A stretch of DNA of 64,000 nt from Methylophaga sp. (lineage in GTDB: Bacteria; Pseudomonadota; Gammaproteobacteria; Nitrosococcales; Methylophagaceae): positions 1 to 64,000 of the forward strand of contig NZ_VENF01000013.1 in NCBI RefSeq assembly GCF_009711715.1, written 5' to 3'. The notes under the pieces are model-generated. The model was not told the origin of the DNA and ran no database searches. It saw nothing but the letters and a program-made list of their open reading frames with translations. Shown here piece by piece: positions 36,554 through 44,333 of this stretch. The first letter of the stretch is position 1. Every line of letters begins with the position of its first letter. A program made the translations under genes and the position numbers.

Positions 36554-37450
36554 TCACTCTTCTTCATAGTTGAAATAATGATTCTGTGTACCATGATGGG
36601 CGATTTTAACCGCGCCCATCATGGCTGCGATTCTACCTGTTTCTTCCCAGTCTTTGCCGTGCAGAATGCCGTGTAATAAACCGGCACGGTAGGCATCGCC
36701 ACATCCAGTCGGATCCACGACGGCCTCTGCCTTCTGACAAGGAATTTCAATCCTTTTACCCTCAGTAAAGATATGAGAGCCCTGGGCACCGCGGGTAATA
36801 ATCAACGCTTCGACATGACGGGCAACTTCTTCCTCAGGCAGGCCGGTACGATCCATAAAAAGCTGGGCTTCGTAATCATTCAGAGCAATATAGGTTGCCT
36901 GTTCAGCAAACTGCATCAACTCGTCGCCATTGAACATCGGTAAGCCCTGACCCGGATCAAAGATAAATGGAATACCGGCCTGTTTGAGTTGCTGGGCATG
37001 TTGCACCATGCCATCACGGCCGTCCGGGGCGACTATCGCGAGTTTGATGTTGTCAGCTTCTGAAATGTGCGTCTCATGAGCCAGGTTCATCGCACCGGGA
37101 TGGAAAGCGGTGATCTGGTTGTCATCCATGTCGGTGGTGATGAACGCCTGAGCGGTGTAGTGACCTTCCTTGACATGAACATGTTTGCGGCTGATGCCGT
37201 TCTGATCCATCCACTCGGCATAGGGACCGAAGTCGGTACCGACAGTGCCCATAGGTACGGGTTCATCGCCGAGCAATTTGAGGTTGTAGGCAATATTGCC
37301 AGCACAGCCACCGAATTCTTTACGAAGTTCAGGAACCAGAAAAGCCACATTCAGCATATGTACTTTATCCGGCAGGATATGGTTCTTGAACTGGTCCGGG
37401 AAAACCATAATGCTGTCGTAGGCGAATGAGCCACAAATCAAAGCTGACAT
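36554..37450 (-). CDS. PfkB-family carbohydrate/adenosine kinase
   Basis: A 298-residue ribokinase-family enzyme. GGCAGNIAYNLKLLGDEP (about 47-64) is the substrate-side motif. DPTGCGDAYRAGLLHG (about 246-261) is the C-terminal signature with the anion hole and catalytic Asp. The start MSALICGSFAYDSIM and the acidic FDPGQG segment fit adenosine-kinase-like members. Substrate is not certain: adenosine, inosine or a sugar are all possible. It lies 4 bases after rnd in the same direction and is convergent with pilV. Confidence 0.87.
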   Translation of the reverse strand: MSALICGSFAYDSIMVFPDQFKNHILPDKVHMLNVAFLVPELRKEFGGCAGNIAYNLKLLGDEPVPMGTVGTDFGPYAEWMDQNGISRKHVHVKEGHYTAQAFITTDMDDNQITAFHPGAMNLAHETHISEADNIKLAIVAPDGRDGMVQHAQQLKQAGIPFIFDPGQGLPMFNGDELMQFAEQATYIALNDYEAQLFMDRTGLPEEEVARHVEALIITRGAQGSHIFTEGKRIEIPCQKAEAVVDPTGCGDAYRAGLLHGILHGKDWEETGRIAAMMGAVKIAHHGTQNHYFNYEEE

Positions 37451-37454
37451 ATTG

Positions 37455-38600
37455 TTACCTTTGTTGAATTTCGAGTTGTTCGAGTGAGCCGCTCAGGCTG
37501 AGCTTGCCGTTAAGAAAATCTTCCAGTTGCTGACCGACGATTTCATGTCGCCAGCCTTGTTGAAGCGGCGTGTCTTCACCTCTGACCAGTGCCTCAACAT
37601 CTTTACGGCCGGCAACGGCTACCGGCGTGATGTTTTGTTCATCACAGCGCTGACGGAGTAAGGCCATCAGGGCATCGACAACGGCATCCTGCTGGTTTGT
37701 CAGCGGGGTTGGTCGTTTAATAACCGGCCATTCAGACTTCGGAACGGCCTTGCCTTTCTCAATCGCCTCCAGCACGGCTTTACCATGGCGATCAATGTCT
37801 CTCTGCTCCATCCCGCGGATTTTCTTCATGCCCTCTGCTGAACTGGGAGCGAATCTGGCCAGATCGAGCATCACCTCATCTTTCAAGACCCACCTTCTCG
37901 GTAGATTGTGTTTGATAGCCCGTTGCTCACGCCAGGCGCCGAGTTGTTGCAGGATCGCTAACTGTGAAGGTTTAAGACGCCCGGCACCTTTAATTCGAAG
38001 CCAACTCTTGTTGGGATCTTCTTCATAGGTTTTAACCGCGGATAAGACTGCAAAATCCTCTTTGAGCCAGCTGGTGCGGCCAGTCTCCGTCAGCTTATCG
38101 GTGAGCTGGTGATACAGCATGCGCAGATAACGGACATCATCAGCCGCATATTCCAGCTGCTCGCTTGATAATGGCCGCTGGCGCCAGTCGGTGCGGGCAT
38201 GGGCTTTGTCGAGTTCGACATCAAGGCATTGTTTGACCAGGTTACCGTAGCCAATCTGATCGCCATAACCAAGCACGGTGGCAGCCAGCTGAGTGTCAAA
38301 AACATGTGGTGGTAGGCTGTTTCGCAATAGGAAAAACAGTTCCAGATCCTGGCGGGCTGCATGAAACACCAGCGTGATGTCATCCCGGTAAAACAAGTCC
38401 AGCAGGGGAGTGAGATCATCAATCGCCAGGGGGTCGACGCAGGCTATCACTTCGTCGTTGGCAATCTGAATCAGGCACAGCTCAGGATAGTAAGTCTTTT
38501 CACGGTGAAACTCGGTATCAACGGCAAGCCACTGGCTGCCCGCAAGCTGCCGGCATAAGTCTGTCAGGCTTTCATTGGTATCCACGTACTGAATGGTCAT
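37455..38600 (-). CDS. rnd: Ribonuclease D
   Basis: 3'-5' exoribonuclease that trims tRNA precursors. It has 381 residues. The DEDD exonuclease domain comes first: WLAVDTEFHREKTYYPELCLIQ (Exo I), then LVFHAARQDLELF (Exo II) and EYAADDVRYLRMLY (Exo III). Two HRDC-type helical regions follow, the first opening LKPSQLAILQQLGAWREQRA. The length is normal. It is followed closely by the PfkB gene. Confidence 0.95.
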   Translation of the reverse strand: MTIQYVDTNESLTDLCRQLAGSQWLAVDTEFHREKTYYPELCLIQIANDEVIACVDPLAIDDLTPLLDLFYRDDITLVFHAARQDLELFFLLRNSLPPHVFDTQLAATVLGYGDQIGYGNLVKQCLDVELDKAHARTDWRQRPLSSEQLEYAADDVRYLRMLYHQLTDKLTETGRTSWLKEDFAVLSAVKTYEEDPNKSWLRIKGAGRLKPSQLAILQQLGAWREQRAIKHNLPRRWVLKDEVMLDLARFAPSSAEGMKKIRGMEQRDIDRHGKAVLEAIEKGKAVPKSEWPVIKRPTPLTNQQDAVVDALMALLRQRCDEQNITPVAVAGRKDVEALVRGEDTPLQQGWRHEIVGQQLEDFLNGKLSLSGSLEQLEIQQR

Positions 38601-38644
38601 CTACTGCGCTCTGCAAAAGGGACACAGTATAGCCAGTTTAAGAA

Positions 38645-39538
38645 TCAATTCATAACCCGACTCATGGCAACCACATCGTTGATGGCAGAGACCACAACCT
38701 CGGGTTGATCGAGGTGAATATCATGCCCGCTGTGTTTGGCAAATATCTGCTGACTGATGGGAGAAAGCTTCCATAAGTCATGTTGCAGGCGCATCCAGAC
38801 CTTTTCTCGTGACGCTGCATCTTTTTTACCCATCCACTCAGAGCGGCCACGGCTGATCACGATAAGTGGAATCGCAGGGAGATCATCATATTGCTGGACT
38901 TGTTTGGCGCTTTCATACAGAGATGAAATTTCAGCCCGTGCAGCATGGAAGGCTCGCTCGCGGAGCACTCGGTGCTTGTCCAGTACAGATTCAGAGTCTT
39001 TGAATTTAGGCAGAACAAGAATATTGCCCTTCCTGTCGAAGTGCTTGGGTAAATTGATGTCAAGGATTTCGTATTGTTTTTCATGTGAAGCGTCGACCAA
39101 TACCATTCCCGCAATCTTGCTCGGATTCTGGGCTGCGAAGACACGAATGTTATAGCCGCCGAATGAGTGACCTACCAGCACGAAGGGGCCAGGGATATTT
39201 GATTTCTGGATGAGTTTTTCAATTTCATGAGAAATTCGAAGACTGTCGCGCGGCTGGGGGCCCGCATCACTCCAACCGTAGCCCGGTCGATCAAATACGC
39301 AGACGCGGGTCTCAACAGCTGTGTGATTCTGGATTTCAAACCAGTCTGTTGAGTCATCACCCAAACCCGCATCGATAATCACCGTGGGTTCGCCCTGGCC
39401 ACGGCAGAGCATGTGTATGCTGTAACCACCCACATCGTAGCGTTTCCCTGGAATAGGGGGGAACTGACCAGCCTTGGCTGAATGTATCAATACTGCTGTG
39501 AACAGAAACAGCGCAAGTTGAAGGGCTCTAATAGGCAT
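38645..39538 (-). CDS. Exported alpha/beta hydrolase
   Basis: A 297-residue alpha/beta hydrolase with a signal peptide (MPIRALQLALFLFTAVLIHSAKA). The nucleophile elbow is GHSFGG (Ser168 region), the oxyanion stretch is IDAGLGDDSTDW, and the strand FDRPGYGWSDAG is typical. The catalytic His is probably in KHSGHDIHLDQPE. Likely periplasmic or secreted esterase or related hydrolase. Substrate unknown. It stands between rnd and the glutaredoxin-like gene. A small hairpin at 39554-39573 lies just upstream of its start. Confidence 0.82.
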   Translation of the reverse strand: MPIRALQLALFLFTAVLIHSAKAGQFPPIPGKRYDVGGYSIHMLCRGQGEPTVIIDAGLGDDSTDWFEIQNHTAVETRVCVFDRPGYGWSDAGPQPRDSLRISHEIEKLIQKSNIPGPFVLVGHSFGGYNIRVFAAQNPSKIAGMVLVDASHEKQYEILDINLPKHFDRKGNILVLPKFKDSESVLDKHRVLRERAFHAARAEISSLYESAKQVQQYDDLPAIPLIVISRGRSEWMGKKDAASREKVWMRLQHDLWKLSPISQQIFAKHSGHDIHLDQPEVVVSAINDVVAMSRVMN

Positions 39539-39607
39539 ACCTGAACTCCGAATACTCTTATCATTTTAAGAGTTATTCGAGTCGGGTGAAGTTCCTGTGA
39601 AGTCGCC

Positions 39608-39853
39608 TTATTTATTGATTTCTCTGGAAATAATTGTTTCTACATCAGCCTGGCTGAAAGGCCAGTCCAGTTCACGCTGATCAGGGAATCGTACCACCGG
39701 AATGCGAATGCCATAACGGGCGACTAAATCGTCATCGTCACCGATTTCGCGCAACACGATGTCTAACGGCTGTTGATCGGCAATATCCAGCAGTAGTTCG
39801 TGTGCCTGCTCACAAAGATGGCAGCCTTCAGTGGTAAACAAAATGATCTGCAT
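39608..39853 (-). CDS. Glutaredoxin-like protein (DUF836 family)
   Basis: An 81-residue thioredoxin-fold protein. The redox motif is CHLC in LFTTEGCHLCEQAHELL (Cys11, Cys14) and the cis-Pro region is RIPVVRFPDQRELDWPFS. This is the DUF836 type of short glutaredoxin. Its ATG overlaps the moaB stop by one base, so they are co-translated. Partner and substrate are unknown. Confidence 0.85.
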   Translation of the reverse strand: MQIILFTTEGCHLCEQAHELLLDIADQQPLDIVLREIGDDDDLVARYGIRIPVVRFPDQRELDWPFSQADVETIISREINK

Positions 39854-40383
39854 TATTTTTCCAGTAAACGCGGCATTAACTCGACAAAATTGCAGGGTTT
39901 GTGTCGTTTATCCAGTTGTTCGTGGAGGATTTCATCCCATCCGGTGCGACAGGCACCGGAGGAACCGGGCAAACAGAAAATAAAGGTGGCATTCGCCACT
40001 CCGGCAGTGGCCCGTGATTGCACGGTCGAGGTTTTGATGACCTGATAAGAAAGGTAACGAAACAATTCACCGAAGCCTTCAATCTCTTTATCAAATAACA
40101 CTTTGACTGCTTCCGGTGTACCGTCACGACCGGTCAGACCAGTACCGCCGGTGGTGACGATGACGTTGATCTCAGGATGAGCGATCCATTGCGACACAAT
40201 GGCACGGATCTGATAAACATCGTCCGGTACAATCTGTCTGTCGACGATATGATGCCCATCTGCTCTGGCACGGTCCTCAAGCACTTTACCAGAGGTATCG
40301 TTGTCAAACGTACGGCTATCGGATACTGTCAAAATAGCGATGTTAACGGGAATGAATTCCGCATTCATTTGCATGAGTCTCAT
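39853..40383 (-). CDS. moaB: Molybdenum cofactor biosynthesis protein B (MoaB)
   Basis: A 176-residue MoaB/MogA-type protein acting on molybdopterin adenylylation. Motifs: VNIAILTVSDSRTFDNDTSG at the N-terminus, NVIVTTGGTGLTGRDGTPEAV in the middle and FCLPGSSGACRTGWDEIL near the end. The start is unsure among three close ATG codons (40383, 40374, 40368), none with a clear ribosome site. It is the first gene of the moaB-glutaredoxin pair and divergent from the OmpA-type gene. Confidence 0.93.
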   Translation of the reverse strand: MRLMQMNAEFIPVNIAILTVSDSRTFDNDTSGKVLEDRARADGHHIVDRQIVPDDVYQIRAIVSQWIAHPEINVIVTTGGTGLTGRDGTPEAVKVLFDKEIEGFGELFRYLSYQVIKTSTVQSRATAGVANATFIFCLPGSSGACRTGWDEILHEQLDKRHKPCNFVELMPRLLEK

Positions 40384-40459
40384 TTTCTACAGGTCAAACC
40401 CAGTATAGTCACCATCATGACAAGGGTCTAGAATGCTGACAAAACATGGAGGATTCAAA

Positions 40460-41134
40460 ATGAAAAAATTTGTATTGGCGACCTTGATTGCAGCCGCACT
40501 CACCGGGTGTGCTGCCGATGATCCCAACAAAAGAACGAAAACAGGCGCTGCTGTCGGTGCCGCTGCAGGTGCTTTACTGGGATATGCCGTCGATGACGGT
40601 ACCGGTGGCGTCGTAGCCGGAGCGGCTGTTGGTGCCCTTGCCGGTGCGGGTGTCGGTCGCTACATGGACAATCAACAAAGAGAATTCGAGCAGGCGCTGG
40701 CAGACGAGCAGGCCAGAAATGAATTGCAAATCCAGCAGCTTGAAAATGAAACATTGAAAATCGACATCGCCAGTGAAGTCTCATTTGATTTCGACAGTGC
40801 TTCGCTCAAATCAGCCTTCACCCCGACATTGAATAAGGTAGCTGATGTACTGCAGCGTTATCCGAAAACAGTGATTCATGTGGTTGGTCATACTGACAGT
40901 GTCGGCTCCGAAAGCTACAATCAGCGTCTTTCCGAGCGTCGTGCTCAGTCAGTCGCCGATTATCTGGCTTCTCATGGTGTCGAGCGTAGTCGCCTGTATG
41001 CCACAGGCCGCGGTGAACTGGAACCACGGGCCACCAATGAAACCGAAGCCGGCCGTCAGCTCAACCGCCGTGTTGAACTGTTTGTTAAACCGATTGTAGA
41101 AGGGCAGGAATCTGAAGCCTACCAAGCGCCGTAA
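40460..41134 (+). CDS. OmpA-family outer-membrane lipoprotein (YiaD-like)
   Basis: A 224-residue lipoprotein. The signal MKKFVLATLIAAALTGC has the lipobox Cys at 17. Next is a Gly-rich glycine-zipper-like region (GAAVGAAAGALLGYAVDDGTGG, about 33-65), then an OmpA peptidoglycan-binding domain with VSFDFDSASL, HTDSVGSESYNQRLSERRAQSVADYL and GRGELEPRATN. The ATG at 40460 has GGAGG upstream and is chosen over an in-frame start at 40433. It probably anchors the outer membrane to the wall. The 3' end overlaps rlmB. Confidence 0.92.
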   Translation: MKKFVLATLIAAALTGCAADDPNKRTKTGAAVGAAAGALLGYAVDDGTGGVVAGAAVGALAGAGVGRYMDNQQREFEQALADEQARNELQIQQLENETLKIDIASEVSFDFDSASLKSAFTPTLNKVADVLQRYPKTVIHVVGHTDSVGSESYNQRLSERRAQSVADYLASHGVERSRLYATGRGELEPRATNETEAGRQLNRRVELFVKPIVEGQESEAYQAP

Positions 41135-41903
41135 ACCAGCTAAAACGGCATCACATAAAGCAATTGACCCGGATATCATTTATGGCCTGCACGCCGTGCA
41201 GGCCGCGCTGGATGTGCCGGTCAGCAGAATCAAGGAAATATGGCTTGCCGCCGAGCGTCATGATCAGCGGGTCGATGCCATACTCAATGCAGCCGGAGAG
41301 CAGGGCGTTGTGGTGCATAAAGCTGAGCGGGAAACCCTCGATAAGATTGCACCGGAAGTTCAGCATCAGGGCTGTGCTGCTCGCTGCAAACCGCTGGAAA
41401 GTCTCGATGAAAAAGGCTTGCTCGAGCTGGTTGAGAACCTGTCTGAGCCAGCTTTTTTGTTGATCTTGGATGGCGTGCAGGACCCGCACAACCTCGGGGC
41501 CTGCCTGCGTACCGCTGAAGCGGCCGGCGTTCATGCTGTCGTTGCGCCCAAAGACCGGGCTTCAGGACTGACGGCCACGGCTGTGAAAATCTCGAGTGGT
41601 GCTGCAGAACGGGTGCCGTTTGCGCAGATCACCAATCTTTCCCGGCTGATGAAAGATCTGCAGGAACTTGGTGTCTGGCTGGTCGGCACTTCTGGTGGTG
41701 CCGAACACAGTGTGTTTGAGGTCGATCTGAAAGGGCCGGTGGCGATTGTCCTCGGTGCAGAAGGCAAGGGAATCCGCCGCCTTACCCGCGAAAACTGCGA
41801 TGAAGTGATTTATATCCCGATGCGGGGTGAGGCTGAGAGCCTGAATGTTTCTGTCGCGGCCGGTGTCTGCCTGTTCGAAGCTTATCGTCAACGCCACTTG
41901 TGA
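41112..41903 (+). CDS. rlmB: 23S rRNA (guanosine-2'-O-)-methyltransferase RlmB, non-canonical start
   Basis: SpoU/TrmH-family enzyme methylating G2251 of 23S rRNA, about 263 residues. Motif 1 is LDGVQDPHNLGACLRTAEAAGVHAV, motif 2 is IVLGAEGKGIRRL and motif 3 is IPMRGEAESLNVSVAAGV. The N-terminal substrate domain opens with IYGLHAVQAAL, which must be translated. No ATG, GTG or TTG exists in frame between the stop at 41097 and this motif. The first GTG (41196) falls inside it. A CTG at 41112, with AAGGG 7 bases upstream and a basic KPTKRRKP start, is the best candidate. ATT at 41163 is another. The overlap with the OmpA gene (23 bases) favours coupling. Confidence 0.85.
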   Translation: MKPTKRRKPAKTASHKAIDPDIIYGLHAVQAALDVPVSRIKEIWLAAERHDQRVDAILNAAGEQGVVVHKAERETLDKIAPEVQHQGCAARCKPLESLDEKGLLELVENLSEPAFLLILDGVQDPHNLGACLRTAEAAGVHAVVAPKDRASGLTATAVKISSGAAERVPFAQITNLSRLMKDLQELGVWLVGTSGGAEHSVFEVDLKGPVAIVLGAEGKGIRRLTRENCDEVIYIPMRGEAESLNVSVAAGVCLFEAYRQRHL

Positions 41904-41968
41904 GTGGCAGAAAAAATCAAGTAAAATAATAAATTGCCTTTGATATTGTCATGAGGCAAAAACTCCTT

Positions 41969-42014
41969 GCTTTGTGGTTCGACCATAAAGCTGTTTAAAC
42001 CGTGAGGAGCTCTA
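41969..42014 (+). promoter_or_regulatory. rpsF leader hairpin, possible S6:S18 autoregulatory element
   Basis: A 10-bp stem GCTTTGTGGT / ACCATAAAGC (one G-U pair) is followed by TTTAAACCG and the GAGGAG ribosome site of rpsF. In many bacteria the S6:S18 complex binds a CCG-containing structure just before rpsF. The CCG at 41999-42003 beside the stem would fit. Structure was judged by eye only. Confidence 0.4.
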
Positions 42015-42353
42015 ATGAGACATTACGAAATCGTGTTTCTGGTCCACCCTGATCAGAGCGAGCAAGTCCCCGGCATGATCGAGCGTTATACACAAACGCT
42101 GACAAGCCAGGGCGGTACCATCCACCGTCAGGAAGATTGGGGTCGTCGCCAGCTGGCTTATCCCATCAATAAAGTGCACAAAGCTCACTACGTTCTGATG
42201 AATGTCGAGTGCGACGTTGAACAACTCAACGAAGTCACCACGGCATTCCGTTTCAACGATGCTGTTATCCGTCATCTGGTTGTCAACATGGACGAAGCGG
42301 TTACTGAACCGTCACCCATGATGCAAAAAGAAGAAGATAAAAAATCAGCTTAA
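42015..42353 (+). CDS. rpsF: 30S ribosomal protein S6
   Basis: A 112-residue S6 protein: [47 protein letters not shown] and [12 protein letters not shown]. An acidic and basic tail ([10 protein letters not shown]) ends it. It binds 16S rRNA with S18. GAGGAG lies 6 bases before the ATG. First of the rpsF-rpsR-DUF2232-rplI operon. Confidence 0.98.
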   Translation: MRHYEIVFLVHPDQSEQVPGMIERYTQTLTSQGGTIHRQEDWGRRQLAYPINKVHKAHYVLMNVECDVEQLNEVTTAFRFNDAVIRHLVVNMDEAVTEPSPMMQKEEDKKSA

Positions 42354-42382
42354 GGCTGCGTTGACTATTTAGGAGAATCACA

Positions 42383-42610
42383 ATGGCTCGTTTTTTTAGA
42401 CGTAGAAAATTTTGTCGCTTTACCGCTGAAGGTATTAAGCAAATCGACTATAAAGATGTAAATTTGCTCAAAAATTACATCACTGAAACAGGAAAAATCG
42501 TACCCAGCCGTATCACAGGTACCAAAGCGCGTTACCAACGCCAGCTGTCTACTTGTGTGAAGCGTGCGCGTTTCCTGGCATTGTTGCCTTACTGCGACAT
42601 GCACAAGTAA
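42383..42610 (+). CDS. rpsR: 30S ribosomal protein S18
   Basis: A 75-residue S18: [51 protein letters not shown] and the closing [12 protein letters not shown]. Full length. A TAGGAGAA site precedes the ATG. It partners S6 in the small-subunit platform. Confidence 0.98.
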   Translation: MARFFRRRKFCRFTAEGIKQIDYKDVNLLKNYITETGKIVPSRITGTKARYQRQLSTCVKRARFLALLPYCDMHK

Positions 42611-42651
42611 TTCAGTTGATTCAAACACCTGATTAACGTTAGTTCATTATC

Positions 42652-43563
42652 ATGCTGCGAGGAATTGCAGATTTTGCTATGCAGGGCAGATGGCAAGCGG
42701 GCGTCGCTGCGGCGCTGCTGTCTGCAGCAGCAATGATGCTGCCACCGCTGAATTATCTTGCGAGTGGCGTCATTGCGCTGACAACCCTGCGAATGGGGCC
42801 CGGTGAAGGGGCTAAAGTCGTGACCGCCACGCTGGTGGTGTTCACGCTGTTGGCCTGGTTCATGTTGGGACAACCCTGGGTGGCCGGTTTAATCCTGCTG
42901 ACCAGTTGGCTGCCGGTCTTTCTGGCAACACTGGCACTGGGGTTTACCCGTTCTCTGGCGACAGCAGTGCTGGCGTCAAGCGGGCTGGGGATACTGACCA
43001 TCCTGTTGCTGCATTTGCTGGTGCCGGATCTGACAGGCTGGTGGCGGGAGATGATCGAACCCTTCATGGCTTCGCTTAGTGAACAACCCGGCTGGCAACT
43101 GGGTCAAGCTGAAACAGCCGAAATGACAGACAACCTGGCGACAATGATGACCGGGCTGATTGCGGCCGGTGTCACTTTTAATGCTGTTATCGGTTTGATT
43201 ATCGGTCGCGCCTGGCAGTCACAGTTGTTTAATCCGGGCGCTTTCGGCGATGAGTTCAGAGAGCTGCAACTGGGGCGACCGGCTGCCATTCTGACCGCGC
43301 TGCTGATGGGGCTGACATTGACACCTCTCAGCGATTCGCTGAGATTGCTGGCAGATTGCTTGCCGGTGATGCTGGTGGCTTTCGGGATGCAGGGCCTCGC
43401 TATCGTGCATGCGATAGTGAAGTACAGACAGAAAAGCAAAGCCTGGCTGGTGACAATGTATGTACTGTTGGTGTTGATGCTGCCGCAAATGGTAATGATG
43501 CTGGCAACCTTAGGTGTTTTAGATCAGTGGTTTAATTTCCGCAAACGCTCTAAAGTCGAGTAA
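42652..43563 (+). CDS. DUF2232-type inner-membrane protein
   Basis: A 303-residue membrane protein with about eight hydrophobic segments (for example GVAAALLSAAAMMLPPLNYLA and LGILTILLLHLLVP). Proteins of this DUF2232/YybS-like type sit between rpsR and rplI in many gammaproteobacteria, and the position agrees. Function is unknown. No signal peptide. It begins 41 bases after rpsR. Confidence 0.83.
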   Translation: MLRGIADFAMQGRWQAGVAAALLSAAAMMLPPLNYLASGVIALTTLRMGPGEGAKVVTATLVVFTLLAWFMLGQPWVAGLILLTSWLPVFLATLALGFTRSLATAVLASSGLGILTILLLHLLVPDLTGWWREMIEPFMASLSEQPGWQLGQAETAEMTDNLATMMTGLIAAGVTFNAVIGLIIGRAWQSQLFNPGAFGDEFRELQLGRPAAILTALLMGLTLTPLSDSLRLLADCLPVMLVAFGMQGLAIVHAIVKYRQKSKAWLVTMYVLLVLMLPQMVMMLATLGVLDQWFNFRKRSKVE

Positions 43564-43611
43564 TGCGGAGTTTTGAATAAGCAGTCTTTGACTGCGAATG
43601 AGGGTAGAACG

Positions 43612-44160
43612 ATGCAAGTAATTTTGCTAGAAAAAGTTCAAAAGCTTGGTAGCCTGGGTGATGAAGTCACCGTTAAATCCGGCTATGGCCGCAATTTCCT
43701 GGTACCAACCGGTAAAGCACTGCCTGCCACCAAGCTTAACAGAGAAAAATTTGAAGCACGCCGTGCTGAACTGGAAGCTGCTGCGGCGAAAGTTCTGGCG
43801 GAAGCAGAAAACCGTAAATCGAAACTGGATGCTGCCGGTGAGCTGAACATCATGGCTAACGCTGGTGTGGAAGGTAAACTGTTCGGTTCCATTACTGCTG
43901 CAGACATCGCTGATGCGCTGAATGCTGCCGGTGCTGAAGTCGATCGCAATGAAGTGCGCCTGCCGACCGGTCCGCTGCGTCACACAGGTGAATACAACAT
44001 TGATATTCAGCTGCACGCCGACGTGGTTGTGACAGTCAAAGTGACCGTCACTTCAGAAGCTGAACTGCAGGCACGCGCTGAAGCAGAAGAAGCGAGAAAA
44101 GCACGTGATGCGGCTCGTGATGAAGCAGAAGCCATTGCTAAAGCTCAAGAAGACGCTTAA
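43612..44160 (+). CDS. rplI: 50S ribosomal protein L9 with C-terminal extension
   Basis: Starts [32 protein letters not shown] (the L9 signature, residues 1-32), with GAGGGTAG before the ATG at 43612. An in-frame codon at 43573 is less likely. The central helix and C-terminal RNA-binding domain ([27 protein letters not shown]) are normal. At 182 residues it is about 33 longer than usual: the tail after the last conserved strand is a charged Ala/Glu/Arg helix ([20 protein letters not shown]). The tail may extend along the ribosome surface. No function is known to me. Confidence 0.95.
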   Translation: MQVILLEKVQKLGSLGDEVTVKSGYGRNFLVPTGKALPATKLNREKFEARRAELEAAAAKVLAEAENRKSKLDAAGELNIMANAGVEGKLFGSITAADIADALNAAGAEVDRNEVRLPTGPLRHTGEYNIDIQLHADVVVTVKVTVTSEAELQARAEAEEARKARDAARDEAEAIAKAQEDA

Positions 44161-44238
44161 TGCTGACAGCTGTGGCTTCAGTCAGCTCCAGAAAAGGCCT
44201 GGACTGATTCCAACAGCTTAGTTTGATGCTGAAAGTAT

Positions 44239-44266
44239 CAGGACCGGGTTTGCCCGGTCCTGTTTT
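44239..44266 (+). terminator. Rho-independent terminator of the rpsF-rplI operon
   Basis: Perfect 10-bp stem CAGGACCGGG / CCCGGTCCTG, 4-base loop, then TTTT. A second small dyad CAACTCAG-TT-CTGAGTTG follows at 44279-44296 before a T-rich stretch, so the end may be double. The dnaB promoter must lie after 44266 or within the hairpins. Confidence 0.85.
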
Positions 44267-44333
44267 CTGCTAAACTTCCAACTCAGTTCTGAGTTGTATT
44301 TTGTCTCTTTCTTAATCGGGTTTAGGTGGCACT

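Noticed and set aside
39554..39573. Hairpin ACTCTTA / TAAGAGT before the alpha/beta hydrolase gene as a terminator
   Set aside because: It lies upstream of that gene and has no T-run in the direction of transcription; a 7-bp AT-rich stem is weak evidence.
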